This document shows positions 37,369 to 49,123 of a DNA stretch of 64,000 nt, in pieces (positions within the stretch are counted from its first letter, which is position 1; each line of letters begins with the position of its first letter). The stretch is from Agarophyton chilense. Taxonomy: Eukaryota; Rhodophyta; Florideophyceae; Gracilariales; Gracilariaceae. The notes beneath the pieces are model-generated. The model was given only the letters and a program-made list of their open reading frames with translations. It was not told the DNA's origin and did not search any database. The position numbers and the translations under genes are program-made. The stretch is taken from assembly GCA_030374765.1 (NCBI GenBank), contig JARGXX010000103.1, forward strand, positions 124,001 to 188,000, written 5' to 3'.

Positions 37369-37995
37369 CTAGAAGGGGTCTCCATAAAATCCCGCACTCG
37401 TGGACGGCGAGGAAGGTGTGTGTCTGCGGGTGGCAGCTTTTTCTTCCTCACTCATCAGAGCGGCCGTCAGTTTCTCAACTTGCTGCTCTAAATGACCAAT
37501 ACGAGTATCATTCTCTTGCATCTTCCGGAACATTTCGGCTTCTTCTAATTTCTTTTTTTCGCGGCTACGTTTGGCACTTTCATTGTTCTGCTTCCTTCTG
37601 ATGGCGGTGCGAAGCTCAGGCGCTGCATTTCTCACACTTTTCGGGAGCTCTTGCATTGATGATGATCCGGCGCCAGAGGCAGAAGATGGCGCAGATCCAG
37701 CGCTTAAAATGGGCTGATAAGAAAAAGATGCTTGATGTTGGAGACCTGTGTTGAGTTGGCCATGAGCAGATGATGATCCGGCACGTGAAGAACCTCGATG
37801 GGTTTGGCTTGAACGATGATTAGAAGAATGAGAAGCTGACTTTGAAGAGCGTTGTGCGACATTATTTTCAGCTTGAGAGTGAGATGGAGCTAATTCTGGC
37901 TGACCTTGTGGACTTCCGTGACTGTTACCTCTGTGGCCGGAATTTCGGGTATTGCGTTTTCCGTTGTGTTTTGAAGCTGAAGACATGGTGAACAA
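37369..37995 (-). CDS. bZIP transcription factor
   Basis: A 208-residue protein, beginning MFTMSSASKH. Residues 1-120 are Ser/Gln/His/Gly low complexity. The basic region at about 128-152 (AIRRKQNNESAKRSREKKK) has the bZIP signature N-x7-R (N137, R145). In register with it, heptads give d positions M155, N162, L169, L176 and a positions M159, I166, V173: a short zipper of about three and a half heptads, with an asparagine unusually at a d position. It should bind DNA as a dimer in the nucleus; target sites cannot be predicted. The C-terminus (190-208) is a short Ser/Pro tail. No intron. An alternative start is Met4. Confidence 0.85.
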   Translation of the reverse strand: MFTMSSASKHNGKRNTRNSGHRGNSHGSPQGQPELAPSHSQAENNVAQRSSKSASHSSNHRSSQTHRGSSRAGSSSAHGQLNTGLQHQASFSYQPILSAGSAPSSASGAGSSSMQELPKSVRNAAPELRTAIRRKQNNESAKRSREKKKLEEAEMFRKMQENDTRIGHLEQQVEKLTAALMSEEEKAATRRHTPSSPSTSAGFYGDPF

Positions 37996-38358
37996 AGACC
38001 TTCTCGACAGGAGGTGTTAGAAGATGATGTAATTGGTTACGAAGCGAGAGAAAGAGGCACAGAATAGATGAACTCAAATATGCTGCGAGCTATCTGCTGC
38101 GGCGAGCTTGGGCAGTGCAGCTTGGTCGCTTCGCTGAGGAAAAGAATTTCACAAAGAGAGTGAGAACAATTTTTTGCTCCCGCCTCTCAATCTGGTGTTT
38201 TTTCAGTATCTACGAAGTGCAATTGAACAAGAGGACATTTCAGACAGTTCGAGGCCCTTTTATGGAGAAGATTACATGGAGTTGACATTGATGGGATAGA
38301 AGCGTCCTGCAATGAACGAGCAGCGGAGATGCTAACATGATCATGCAGTAGGTCAGAC

Positions 38359-38778
38359 TCATGGGTTGTTGTGGGAAAGGAATAAAGAAGAGCGATGCGG
38401 GGTGGCATAATCGATGGAAATGGAAAAAAGAGATAGTGAAGATCCGAACGGGTCGTGAAGCAAAGCACGAAGATGAAGGTGATAAAATAGGTTTGGGGCA
38501 AAAAAGGCCGCACTCTGGCACTGAGAAGCAGAGGGAGAGAGATGGTGTAATTTTCGAAGACAAATGTCCGATGGTTGACGTATTTTGGGCCGGGTATCTA
38601 CTAGAAGGTCTCCAGAGAGCTGGCGAGCCTGCTCTAGTAAGTTACTACGCTCTTCCAAACGTGTGCTCAATGGGATTTGTTTAATTTTCACTTGCTTCTC
38701 CAGTGGAGCGAGGGCCTTCCGAGTTGCTGAGGTAAGCAACAAGACGGGTTTCCATTGGTCGGCAATGCTTCGCGTCAC
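38359..38778 (-). CDS. weak hypothetical frame upstream of the bZIP gene
   Basis: 139 codons. The first 65 residues (MTRSIADQWKPVLLLTSATR, then a charged helical stretch around LEERSNLLEQARQLSGDLL) look like a genuine N-terminus with a coiled-coil tendency. The rest is Ser/His/Phe-rich and unlike a folded protein. The real gene, if any, may leave this frame through an intron. No family recognised. Confidence 0.25.
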   Translation of the reverse strand: MTRSIADQWKPVLLLTSATRKALAPLEKQVKIKQIPLSTRLEERSNLLEQARQLSGDLLVDTRPKIRQPSDICLRKLHHLSPSASQCQSAAFFAPNLFYHLHLRALLHDPFGSSLSLFSISIDYATPHRSSLFLSHNNP

Positions 38779-40316
38779 TGCAGCGTCATGCGGCTCCGCC
38801 TAATGCAGAACATGCATTTACAGACACTGGCGTGCATCGGAGCCACCAGTATGGACAACAGCAGGCTCTTTAATGCCACCTGTCTTCTCCCCTCAAGTTT
38901 CTGAGCCGCAGCCCTCTGGCGCCGCCGTTAAGTATGAGAGATTCCTTTTGCAGTTACTCCTGTAAGCTCTGTGTCAAGTATCCATAAGGCTCGCAACAGG
39001 TTCAAGCGGCAATCGACGCGACGGTCCCCACGTGCGGGCAGCGTACGCCATGCGACATGCGCATTTGCTCCCTTGCGCGAGAAACCGGGAGCGAATTGCT
39101 CCATTATGGCCGCCATTTTTTTTCTCGAGATCGCTGGCAACCGGAGAGAGGGGCATCGCCATTTGAAAAGATACGGCCTGTTGAGTGCGTCATTTCCCCC
39201 TGCTTACATTTTTGCAGCGTCATCTTGGATGGATTTGGTGGTTGCCCAGGCTCTGAAACACTTGAGTTGGTTCACAGAAACTAGCCAGGTGCACCACTCT
39301 CCGCCGTGACCGTGCTTTCCAACGGCTTTTGCGCCAGTGCTGACGGCGAAGCGGCGGGGAATCATAAACAGAAAATGCGCGAATTGCTGTTGTGCAGGGT
39401 GTCAATGGATGAAAAGCATCCTAAGAGGCTCCTTGGTTGCTTCTGAATTGCGCCATAACTAGAAGTTAGCACGAAGCAGAATAAGAAGTAGCAGTAAGGG
39501 GGCTGATTTGGTTGATGATCTCGACAGCCACATTAACATTGGTGGAGCGGTGAGCCACCAAAAGAGCTGTGTTTGCGATACGTTTGTGGCGGAGTTGGCT
39601 CAATGGATAGCCACCGAAGTGGCGTTCTGTGTGTTTGGTATGAGGGTTTTTTTGTGGTCAAGCCGCAGCTGTGCGTAGTTGTACCAGTCAACGATAGATG
39701 CACGAAAGGATGCCTCTCTGGTGCGTTATGACTATCAAGCTCTCAATGTGAAATGGTGTAACTGGCAAGGCACACACATAAGAGCAAGACGACATCCCAG
39801 TGTGTTTTCATATCTAAATCTTGTATATTGTATTATATCAACCATACCTGTACTGTAACCAAAACAGATGTGTTGGCGCCAAAGAACCGCTCGCCTACTT
39901 GACAATTAGTGCTTGGCTGATGTTGTTGCAACAGAAACTTTGCAACAGTGGCGTCTCTATTTGTTTAATTCAGCGCTACATTTTAGCGCACTGGTAGGTT
40001 TTGCTGTTAAAGTAACGCCGTTGGGGCATCGAGAAAGTGTGGGATGCAAATTCAAGCACACTTGGACGCTGCAAACGTGAAAGCGCAACTCGAGTCAAAA
40101 AAGGCAACACGAGCAAGCGTGTTCGAATTCAATGGCGGAGAGTTTGAAGGAGAAACCCAAGCACTAGGAATCAGACCGGCTTTATTTGGGACGACTCACC
40201 CGCCATCCAATAAACGATCAGTGTACAACATTTAGCTTGTCTCGAGACACATCTCGATTCCCTTCAGCCACCCCGCTAAAAACGTATCTCATTCCAAGCC
40301 TCACTTTCTCTGTGAG
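38779..40316. other. intergenic tract, nothing recognised
   Basis: No domain-bearing frame. A 5'-half-tRNA-like stretch sits at about 39,590-39,625 (GGAGTTGGCTCAATGGATAG) without a T-arm. Short plus-strand frames near 40.05-40.24 kb lack any family signal. Confidence 0.35.
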
Positions 40317-42105
40317 ATGCCACTTTCCATGCGAAAGCAAACAGCGCGTCTGAAGCGGCAAAACCGGAACCGTGCCGAAGAAGAAACCAACCGGAAACAT
40401 GCATTCGAATTATTTAAGCAAAGCCTTCCATATCGCATCGTAGCGTCCATATGTGGTCTACCGCAGACAACAGCGTATCATATTCAATATGCAATAAAGA
40501 TCAATGCAAAGCAGCAGTTGAATCGCCTCCTACCACATATAGAAAAAGGATAACCAACAATTCTGTTCTTTTCATATTATGATATTATCATGAACTGTAA
40601 TTTGATTCCAATCGAAACTTTGCTCTCTACATAATGGCATAAGTAGTCTGATAAATGCAATTGCAGACGATTCGCGACTTATGCATAAGAAAGGTATACC
40701 CTTGGAAGATGCATTGAGTTTCTCTAGAGCCCAAAATCGCACGCCTACATACCGCAATGCAAAACATATGCAGCACAAATATTTAGAGGGTGAGAATCTA
40801 GATAAAGTCCAGATGCTTTGCGATACACTCAAAGCGCTGCATTTGAAAGCGATTTGGATATTAGCTGATCAAATTCTTGTTTGGAATCTCGCCGAGATCA
40901 CCGTGAATGCCCTGTATGGTTAGCAAGAAAAAGTAATCAGTCCATAAAAAATTCATTACTCAAAACAACTCCATAATATCAAGGACAACGGTAAACACTT
41001 GACAGCGTTTGTTGTCACTTCTGCGGCGAAACTGATAGCTCTACTGGCTTTTATTGCCGCTGAAAAGAAAGCCGTACCATTTTGTATAAATCAAGTTGAT
41101 GAGAACACTATCATGTTGCTTTCTCCAAAATATATATGGCTCTGCATTGAAGATTGGAAACCCACGGCACTATTGTTCGTTGCACAAAAAAAAACATGAA
41201 TGGGTAGGGAAGAATTGTCGGCATGTGTATTTCAATTTGCCTTTAACATCAGAAGCTTTGTACCAAAATAAAAAATATTTTTTTTGGTTCTTTATGGCCA
41301 CAATTCTCGAAAAAGTTCTCGGTGGCTCGCAGTGTTCAACTTGTTCAGTTTTCAGGTTATAAGCTTTGTTTTAACACGTCCCACTTTCTGCCACCCTTGA
41401 AATTTCTGACAAAGAAACGGTTCAAAACAAAAACCAAAGAACTTCAAGATGACTTGTTGGTGACGGGATAATTCCCAAATGCGAACGTGATGCTCAAAAT
41501 GAAGCTGGCTGTAGCGGCGTATCGTGTCGTTGTTTATGGGACCATTGTATGTATCTTTTGTAAAGTTGGTTATTGGGGGATGGAATACAAGTGTCTTACG
41601 ATATTGAAGCGCACAATTGATCAAAACAGCTTTGGGGAGTTTTACGGTTGGAAAAGTACAAGTTATATATTTTAAAGTGTGGTTTTCCACTACAGACTGT
41701 AGGGGTTTCGGTGCAGTGGGTGTCCACAGACTTTGGTGCATACAGAAAGCTACATAAAGGTCAAAACGTTTGGGAAACACGGGTGCATATTTGTTTAACA
41801 AGGTTAAACAGGCTATGAAAGACTTGTCAGATCCGGCGGGTGCTTCAATTGCAATTGAAAATGTGTTACAGAAACATCGTAGCACATATAAAATTCTTAT
41901 GGAATTTGCGCCCTTGAGTGCTTTAGTACGCACAATAAAGATACACCCGGACAAAATAAGTGGTACTGTGTCTCTTAGTTTGACAAAACCAGAGAGTGAT
42001 CATGGCGTGTTGCGCTGCGTGAGAAACAAAGAGAACGTATTTATGAAAGGAAGAGTACCTAAGCCGTCGAAATCGATTCGTTTTCCATGTGAGAATGATG
42101 CATGA
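40317..42105 (+). mobile_element. possible decayed DDE-type DNA transposon relic
   Basis: Consecutive plus-strand frames have low GC. The first (40,317-40,553, 78 codons) contains a helix-turn-helix-like segment, FELFKQSLPYRIVASICGLP, followed by TTAYHIQ. Later frames (40,681-41,360) carry hydrophobic blocks ADQILVWNLAEI and HLTAFVVTSAAKLIALLAF, resembling the core of pogo/CENP-B-like DDE transposases. The typical catalytic residues cannot be identified with confidence, and stops interrupt the reading. Terminal repeats were not found. A decayed host gene is the alternative. Confidence 0.3.
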
Positions 42106-43070
42106 TTTTGAGAAGTTTAGAGCAAATGTTGTCGGGATGTATGGCGGGAGGTTGATGATGACGTTTTTCTTTCACTTTGACAGCTGCGGTGACGACGTCG
42201 CAAGATGTGCTTAATACTGAGTGATGGTGCTGGGTGTGTGAGAGCAAACTGCAGAGCACAGAGGAGATACGCGACAAGCGTAGTTGGTTTTGATTGGTGT
42301 ACAGCGATGAGCTAAGATAGCCTCTACAAGCACAGGAAAAACAAGGAGAATACCCTTGGTAGATATACAGGGTGATTGATGGACTGAACTGAGGATTGGT
42401 GTTGAAAGAGGGAAAAAAAAATTGCAGAGTCAAAATGTTAGGGTATCAATTGACGAAGTCGGACAATAATGGGTGGGTGAGATTAGAGGTGGCAACAAAC
42501 GTTGCGTAAGCTGGAGACGAAGGATGAGGTTTGATGCAGCGTGACAGAATTTGACAATGAGTGTGAAAGAGTGTGGGCAAGCAGATAAGTTGGATAAGAG
42601 CAGCGACATGGCACGCACGCTGTGGGCTTAACGTAAGAGAAGAAAGGGTGTGTACGGCACGTAGGCGTAAAACGCGAAGAACAAGTGCCGGGAGCGGACA
42701 AGTGTACACGGGTGGTGCGTGTACCACATGGACTACGTGGCACAGCTGTTTGATTGTGGCGGCTGCGAGTTTGTGGGTGGCTTTTTTGGATGGCATTGTT
42801 GGCGGCGCGATACAGTTGTATGAAAGCAAGTTGTAACGAGTGTGGGGTGTGACGGGCGCGGGGTGACGTTGGAAAAAGAGGCGCCACGATGAGTGACGAG
42901 GCGGGTGCAGCCGAAGATACCTTACAAAGCGTACAAGCGCGTCCCAGATGGTGAAGAGTGTGAATTAAAACAATTACAAGTTGGCGATGACAAGCGTTGC
43001 AACGCGTCTGGCGGGCGTGTGTTTGAGCGTCCAGCCGCGCGAAGCGCCGCTCACAACAGTGTGAGAGGGG

Positions 43071-43106
<36 letters not shown>

Positions 43107-43899
43107 AGGTGCGTGCACTGGTGCCGCACGCATATTCAGCGCAGTCCGCTGTGACTGATTTACGTGCCAGATTGGGGCCATGTGTCCTTTTCTTTTTTTT
43201 TTTTTTTTTTTCTCTTTTTTCTGTTGGTTTTCGTTTGGAAGTGCGTTTACAGCTTGGCGATCGGCACATACACGCATTCTGGTTTGTGACACGCTTCTGT
43301 GTGTGTCATACGCGCACGCTGCGCTCACACAGGTATCTACAGCCAACGGCCGTGGCGCGCACGACTCTAGCCAGCGCCGTCAAAAGTGCGGGAATCGTTT
43401 GTCGTGATTCGTTTTGCTGCGCGCGCCCATCGCCCCAAATTCACCACTCCGTACACGCACGTGCAGAGATGCAATTCAGACAGTCGAGAAACACAGGCGT
43501 AAGAATGACAGACAAGACACAGATATAAACTAAGAGATAGGTAACGTAACTTGATAAGTTATAAAAAGAGAAAGAGAGAGAGAGAGAGAGAGAGCGCTCT
43601 AGTGCTTAACACTCGCCTCTTCACCAGTAGCGCAACGCGCAAGCAGTCCCGTGGCGCCCTGCCGTCGTGCCGCCTCGTACACGCGTCGCACACGCGTTGC
43701 GTCGTGACTTCCGTCGCGTCTTGCCCCTCTCGTCGCACCTCCGCTCCGCACTGTGCGCCCCACCAGCACTGTTCGTCTGTCCATCGTCGTCGCGCCGCTC
43801 GCCACCCTGCGCCCGCGTCGTGTTCACGCACCTCGCACGCACCCGTTTACACCGTGCTTGACGAGTAGTCTTTACCCCTCCATTCACTTTTTCTGCCGC
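42106..43899. repeat. intergenic tract with microsatellites
   Basis: Contains a (GA)n run at about 43,075-43,102, a T run of about 20 at 43,191-43,211 and a second (GA)n run at about 43,566-43,594. A 287-codon minus-strand frame at 42,483-43,346 is built of these repeats plus His/Thr/Ser-rich filler and is not credible as a gene. Nothing else is seen. Confidence 0.5.
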
Positions 43900-44280
43900 C
43901 CGCTGTCAACTCACTTTCTCTCGTGCCTTCTCCATCCACATCCGTTCCCGTCACGCCACCACCTCTTCTATTTCAAACCAAACCCCCCCCCCCCCCCCCC
44001 CCCTTTCTACGTCCCATCTTACCTTTCTGTGTCCCCCTTCTCCCAAGTCTTGTCCCTGCATACGTCGGTCGCGGCGCCACCGCAACAAACATCCACTCCC
44101 GTTCTCCCCGTTCACCGTTTTCACCGCTCGAGGTCCCCCCCCCCCCCTTCTCCCGGAGCAACGCCCGTTTCGCCGCCACTAACTTCAGCACCACCACTAC
44201 TAGCGATCCCATCTTCTCCCGCTTCCCCTCCGTAACCCCCCCCCTGCCCGCGCTTTCCCTCCCCTCCCCTCCCCTCCCCC
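43900..44280 (+). promoter_or_regulatory. pyrimidine-rich leader/promoter of the malectin-domain gene
   Basis: The 380 bp before the ATG at 44,281 are almost entirely C and T on the coding strand. They include a 21-base C run (43,983-44,003) and a 13-base C run (44,135-44,147), and run directly into the start codon (CCTCCCCTCCCCTCCCCC). No TATA box is seen. The tract could fold as an i-motif, or as a G-quadruplex on the other strand. Its promoter or 5'-UTR role is inferred from position. Confidence 0.5.
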
Positions 44281-47200
44281 ATGTCCTCCCTCTCCCACCC
44301 CCGCGCGCTACAGAGCGTCATTCTTCTCTTCTTGCACCTTTCCTTCACCCTCGCCGCCTCCGTACTCAAATACAATGTGGGAGGACTTGCAGTAGCCGAC
44401 TATCAACCCGATCCAATCGCCTACGTCACCGGCATCGACCTCTACTATCGCCCCACCCCGATCGCTGGTCTCACCGTTGGAAGCTCGCATCGTTGGGCCG
44501 GCAAGAATGGCTTTGCGTACACCCTCCCTACAGGTCCTGGTTCCTTCACCGTAAAACTTGTGTTTGCCGAGATCTATAAACCCAACCAAGTCATCGGCAA
44601 GCGTCTCTTCAACGTCGCTATCCAGGACAAGCTCGTCTTGGAAAACTTTGACGTCTTCAAGGAGGCCGGACCCAACATCGAGATTACCAAGACCTTTGAA
44701 AACGTCCTCGTCCAAGATGCTTCCCTCACCATTGCCTGCATGAAGGGCTTGGCTGAGAATCCCATGCTCTCCGCCATCATCGTTCAGAAGACTGATGGTA
44801 CTGATATCCTCATCGCTGAATCGCCTTCCACCGGTGAAGGCGTGTCCCAGCCCACCTCGCTCACCAACAAGGAATTTGATCACCAGGCACATGCCGTTGC
44901 CGGTGATACTTACCTTGCCACCGACTTTAACAACGACGGAAAAGCTCAAGTGGAATTGGACGGAACTCTATCTCATTCTCATTACAACAACCCACAGACC
45001 GGGGAGAGTGGCTACGTTGCCAAGTATGAGTGGTTCGTAGGCACCACAATCATCAGTACCAAGAGCAAGTTTATCTCCAACTTCAACATTGGCGTCACGG
45101 ATGTCAAACTCACTGTCACTGATCAAACGGGCGACGTGGCTTCGGCGCTCACCCAGGTCAAGGTGTCACCTGCTACGTCGGGCGGTGCATACTGTTACTA
45201 CTACTCTGGGGCCACCAAGCTCGCCTACTCATTGGGAGAGGGACAAAAGCCTGATGAGGGCCACGCCGCCAACATTATCGACTTTCAAAACGACGAGTTC
45301 CCCTACACTAAGAAGGACTTTCCAAAAGGCGCCTCCGTGTGGGGCGCGCGCTGCGTCACCTACTTCTCCAGCACGATCACCCAGCAGCATACATTCAGCA
45401 TCAAATACCAGGGCGGCGGTGCCATTCTTTTGGTAAATGGAGTTGAAAAGGTTGCTGGTGGGCCTAGCACCGGCGCCATAAAAACGATCAGCGCCGTTGT
45501 AACCGTCCCGGTGGGTGCCGTCCCCATCCAGGTTCTCTACTTCAAGTCCTCTGCTACACCTTTCACGTGGTTGACGTTTCTGATTGACAATGTTGTTGCC
45601 CCGCCTAGCGTTATTGGCTATCGGTCAGCGGAGATTGTCCCGGCCATTTCTGGCACTAATTCAGGAACTGCGCCATCTGGCGGCGGTGGTCAGTTGCAGA
45701 TCATTGGAACCGGCTTCTTTAATGGAGCATCAGTCAAGATTGGAAAAGCCTCTCCGCTTTTCACGCTCATTTCTGCCACTCAAATTGTAGTCCTAAGCAT
45801 TCCCCCTGCGTCAGAGGCCGGCGGCAATGATGTGTTCGTTGTTGTTTCCAACTCTGCTGGCTCTTCGAACGCCTATGCGCTTAAGTACACCACTCAGGTC
45901 AAGGTGGGAGTCGCATGGGATGAGACCTTTTTGAAGAACTCTCAAGATGGTAAGCACTCTATCAAACAAGTTACCTCGGTGGCGATCGGACCCGACGCCA
46001 ACTACTACATGGGATCCCTCGCTGGTGTCGTGTACAAGCTCTCCGTGGCCAAGAATCTGCAGGTCAAGTCCCAATGCCAGTCGGGCAAGGTTGGCGATAG
46101 TCGCGGCATTCTCGGCATTGCGTTCAACCCCAAGTCGAAGGACATCCGCGTTTACGTTACCACAAGCTCTCTCTACTGGGCTTTCGGAGGATCACTGTCC
46201 AAAACGCCATCCGGCTGGGCTAATGGTGCTGTAGACAGTCTTGTTGCGGGGTGCGGCTGTCTGTGTTATGAGAAGCAAGTCATCTCAGGTCTCCCCGTCT
46301 CGAATCACGACCACGGAGTGAATTCACTCTTGTTCTTGAACAATGGTGACCTTCTCATCTCCGTGGGAGGATCCACCAATGCTGGACACAACACGCCTGG
46401 GAATAAGTTGGGAGGCAAGCCAGAAACACCTCTCTCTGCTGCGATTGTGATCGCCAAGCTTTCCAAGGGTGGCGGCTTCAATGGGAAGATTACGTACAAT
46501 CAGTACACAAAACCCGAGACTGCTGTTCAGACCGGTGGTGACGTTTCTGTGTACGCTGCCGGGCTTCGCAACTGCTTCGGAGTGACCCTCCGGACAAACG
46601 GTCAAGTGTGGGCCACTGACAACGGCGGCAACTTTGGATACGGAGACATTAGTACATCCTGCACTCAACATGTCAAGTTTCAGAAAAAAATGTTTGATGA
46701 GCTGAATTTGATCATTCCGGGTAGTTATTACGGACACCCCAATCGCAACAGGAAGCAATGCACATTTGGTTCTGGTGTTGCGCCGAAGGCAACCATGGTC
46801 AGCGCAACAACTGGCATTGTCGAGTACACGTCCAACGTGTTTATGGGCGAACTCAAGGGTGAGCTTATCTTGTCAAAGTATGCGGCATCAGGTTCGGGGG
46901 TCACTTGGAGAACCAAGGTGCAAAACAACAACGTGAATTTGATCAAAATGACTGGCTATTCTGGTATCAACGCGATCAACGGCTTGTACGGAGAGCTGAT
47001 CATGCCAAGGGTGCAGCAGGGCTTTGTCGCCGTTCTCAAACCGAAGTACTCGATGGGGACAGCGCCGTTCGTCATCGCAGTGACACCTAGACGGGGGGTG
47101 GTTGGTAGCACGGTCTTTGTTTCTGGTGAAAACTTGGGTACTGGAGTGGTGGTCAAATTTGGTGGAGCAGTAGCCAAAGTCACTTCACTTGTTGATCAGA

Positions 47201-47310
47201 ACGGTTTGTTTTGCACCGTTCCGCCAGGGTCTGGGGCGGTTTCAGTTGTAGTTTCGGTGGGTGTGCAATCGAGCGCCGTGTACCCAGGATACGACTTCAT
47301 CTACGTATAG
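44281..47310 (+). CDS. secreted multidomain protein: malectin, PKD, PA14-like, IPT/TIG, sorbosone-dehydrogenase-like propeller, IPT/TIG
   Basis: 1,009 residues, one exon. Residues 1-26 are a signal peptide (hydrophobic SVILLFLHLSFTLAA). 27-175 form a malectin-type sugar-binding domain (VKLVFAEIY, GKRLFNVAIQ, LENFDVFKEAGPN). About 200-297 is PKD-like. About 300-440 is PA14/cellulose-binding-like with an FFS-type core. 443-538 is an IPT/TIG immunoglobulin-like fold (IIGTGFFNGASVKIG). About 545-905 is a beta-propeller of the glucose/sorbosone dehydrogenase family, with SNHDHGVNSLLFLNNGDLLI and YAAGLRNCFGVTLRTNGQVW followed by DNGGN. About 925-1009 is a second IPT/TIG. There is no C-terminal membrane anchor, so it is probably secreted to the cell wall or matrix, with carbohydrate as the likely ligand. 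Enzymatic activity is uncertain, since such propellers are often binding-only. The start is fixed by the signal peptide. Confidence 0.88.
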   Translation: MSSLSHPRALQSVILLFLHLSFTLAASVLKYNVGGLAVADYQPDPIAYVTGIDLYYRPTPIAGLTVGSSHRWAGKNGFAYTLPTGPGSFTVKLVFAEIYKPNQVIGKRLFNVAIQDKLVLENFDVFKEAGPNIEITKTFENVLVQDASLTIACMKGLAENPMLSAIIVQKTDGTDILIAESPSTGEGVSQPTSLTNKEFDHQAHAVAGDTYLATDFNNDGKAQVELDGTLSHSHYNNPQTGESGYVAKYEWFVGTTIISTKSKFISNFNIGVTDVKLTVTDQTGDVASALTQVKVSPATSGGAYCYYYSGATKLAYSLGEGQKPDEGHAANIIDFQNDEFPYTKKDFPKGASVWGARCVTYFSSTITQQHTFSIKYQGGGAILLVNGVEKVAGGPSTGAIKTISAVVTVPVGAVPIQVLYFKSSATPFTWLTFLIDNVVAPPSVIGYRSAEIVPAISGTNSGTAPSGGGGQLQIIGTGFFNGASVKIGKASPLFTLISATQIVVLSIPPASEAGGNDVFVVVSNSAGSSNAYALKYTTQVKVGVAWDETFLKNSQDGKHSIKQVTSVAIGPDANYYMGSLAGVVYKLSVAKNLQVKSQCQSGKVGDSRGILGIAFNPKSKDIRVYVTTSSLYWAFGGSLSKTPSGWANGAVDSLVAGCGCLCYEKQVISGLPVSNHDHGVNSLLFLNNGDLLISVGGSTNAGHNTPGNKLGGKPETPLSAAIVIAKLSKGGGFNGKITYNQYTKPETAVQTGGDVSVYAAGLRNCFGVTLRTNGQVWATDNGGNFGYGDISTSCTQHVKFQKKMFDELNLIIPGSYYGHPNRNRKQCTFGSGVAPKATMVSATTGIVEYTSNVFMGELKGELILSKYAASGSGVTWRTKVQNNNVNLIKMTGYSGINAINGLYGELIMPRVQQGFVAVLKPKYSMGTAPFVIAVTPRRGVVGSTVFVSGENLGTGVVVKFGGAVAKVTSLVDQNGLFCTVPPGSGAVSVVVSVGVQSSAVYPGYDFIYV

Positions 47311-49123
47311 TAGCAATCCTATTCACTCCTCGATTGCCATTGTTTCGTATTGGCCGTCTGTGCAAGTTTTATAACATCATGTATGTCTAGTTTGTCCTTT
47401 GAATATAGACCGCAAGGACGTTACATTTCTGGGTGAGCAGCCCAAACGTATCAATCCCATTATCTTCGTGCGCTTTTCGCACAACAGTTCCTAGGTTTAT
47501 GGTGAAAGAAGGGCGGTACTTGTACTACGACATGGTGGGTCATGCTTGCCGTATCTGTCATGATGATGAATTCTGATTCCGACCTCCCTTCGCCGCCACG
47601 TTCAAATTTGCCTTCTACAGTCAAGATCTGCGAACCGTCAACATTGATGATCGTCGTATCACGTGCACGAGGCACCTTCAGAGGTAGAACACGTAGGAAC
47701 GAACACTGAACACGTATTGAATTCGATGAAATAATGAGATCTGTCCCGTGCGGTTCAGCTCCATTTCGAGTCTGGCTGAGGGGGCATTGCGATTAATCTC
47801 ATTTAGCTGAAAAAAATCTCCCTTGTAGCGTCGGGAGGAGCTTGTGACTGGTGTCGGGACACTGCGGGATGCACTGTGGACTGTAGAGGAAGGTGGACAA
47901 ATGTTTCATTTGGCACCACCTTAAGGGGGGTGGCTGTACGTTACGGAATGAGAAACTGTTTTATCTGGTGCAACTACTGCCGCCAGATAACTTGCCCTTA
48001 TCTAAGACTTTTATTAGGAGGCATTGGGATGTAGTTGAGTTAGGGATATTTGAAGAAGGGAGAGATAAAAGCGAGATCAACCCACACCGTTAACGGTTTT
48101 AAACACTGTCGAGAGAGCGACGAATGCAATTGTTGAGCGCTATGGCCGTGTAACACAAAGGAAATGTTAGCAAAAAGGAGGAAATGCGTTGGCGTTTAAT
48201 GAACTGAATTACAGTAGGTTTCATATACACAGCTAGTGGGAATGTGGCGATCGGCAATGCGCTCCCGTGCAAGTAGGTAAATGGTTGGGAAATGAGTTGG
48301 CAAGTAAACAGATATCGCCATTGACGTCCATGTCGCGGAAATAGCGCTGGGTGCTGAATAGCTTAGAGGGACGTTACAGGATGCCATTAGTTGTTGGTTT
48401 TCGCATAAACTGCAAGGCAAGCTTCAAGCCACCTCTGCGAAGCGCGACGCGCTCTTGGCCGACGAATTTTTTGATTGCGATAAACGGATAGCAGCCACAC
48501 AAGCAAGTTAATGATTTGAAAAAAGCCTGTAGTTGAAGTCGAAACTCATGGTATAAGCTTCCGTTTTTTTTTTGGATCTCACATGTCTGCAACGGTGGTG
48601 AGAGACAAGCTTCGAGGAATGAATGGATGAATGGTAGGTTACACAACCAAAACAATGGGTGAAAGTGGAGGGCGCAGCTTTAGGTTCGAGTCCAGTTTTG
48701 CTGGGGTAAATCCAGAGAATGTGTACCTTGTTGCGTAAATCAGTAGATAATAGAAGCAAACAGCACTGATGCAATTTTTTTTTTCCAGCAGAGCACTTGT
48801 AGTACATCACGAATGGTAGTTGGAGTGGTTAGGTTGGTTTGGATTTCGAGATTCAAGGGGACCATTGCGACGGCTGCGAGCAAATTCTGTGGGAAAATGT
48901 TTCACAGGCGTTGCGCAATTATGAGGCATCAATGATATGAGAGAAGGACTGCGAGTACAGCAAACGATACATGTATATAGAATAGTTGTGAGATATTGCA
49001 GGTAGTTGTATGACAGAAATAAGGCGGAGAAGAAAGCAGCAATATTGAGATGGGCAGGATAGCTGCGGTAGGCGCGACCAGGTAGCATTAAACCAAACGA
49101 ACAATTAGTTGTACAACGGTGGG
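47311..49123. other. intergenic tract, nothing recognised
   Basis: The 3' flank of the malectin-domain gene followed by 1.5 kb of neutral composition. Frames are short and unlike proteins. A perfect B-box-like word GGTTCGAGTCC occurs near 48,682 without a tRNA fold. 3' ends of both neighbouring genes must lie here; no AATAAA signal is obvious near the malectin stop codon. Confidence 0.4.

Noticed and set aside
39590-39660. tRNA-like 5' half with a good A-box (TGGCTCAATGG)
   Set aside because: No B-box, no T-arm and no acceptor partner within 100 bp; at most a fragment.
41352-41954. 200-codon minus-strand open frame
   Set aside because: No domain; opposite to the possible transposase relic and of similar AT-rich composition. 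Could be chance; not called.
42483-43346. 287-codon minus-strand open frame
   Set aside because: Composed of GA-repeat and poly-T translations plus low-complexity filler; no domain and no codon bias like the host genes.
44308-44949. 213-codon minus-strand frame inside the malectin-domain gene
   Set aside because: Shadow of a well-supported coding sequence on the opposite strand.
48675-48700. Perfect B-box word GGTTCGAGTCC
   Set aside because: Flanking bases do not form T-arm, anticodon or acceptor stems on either strand.
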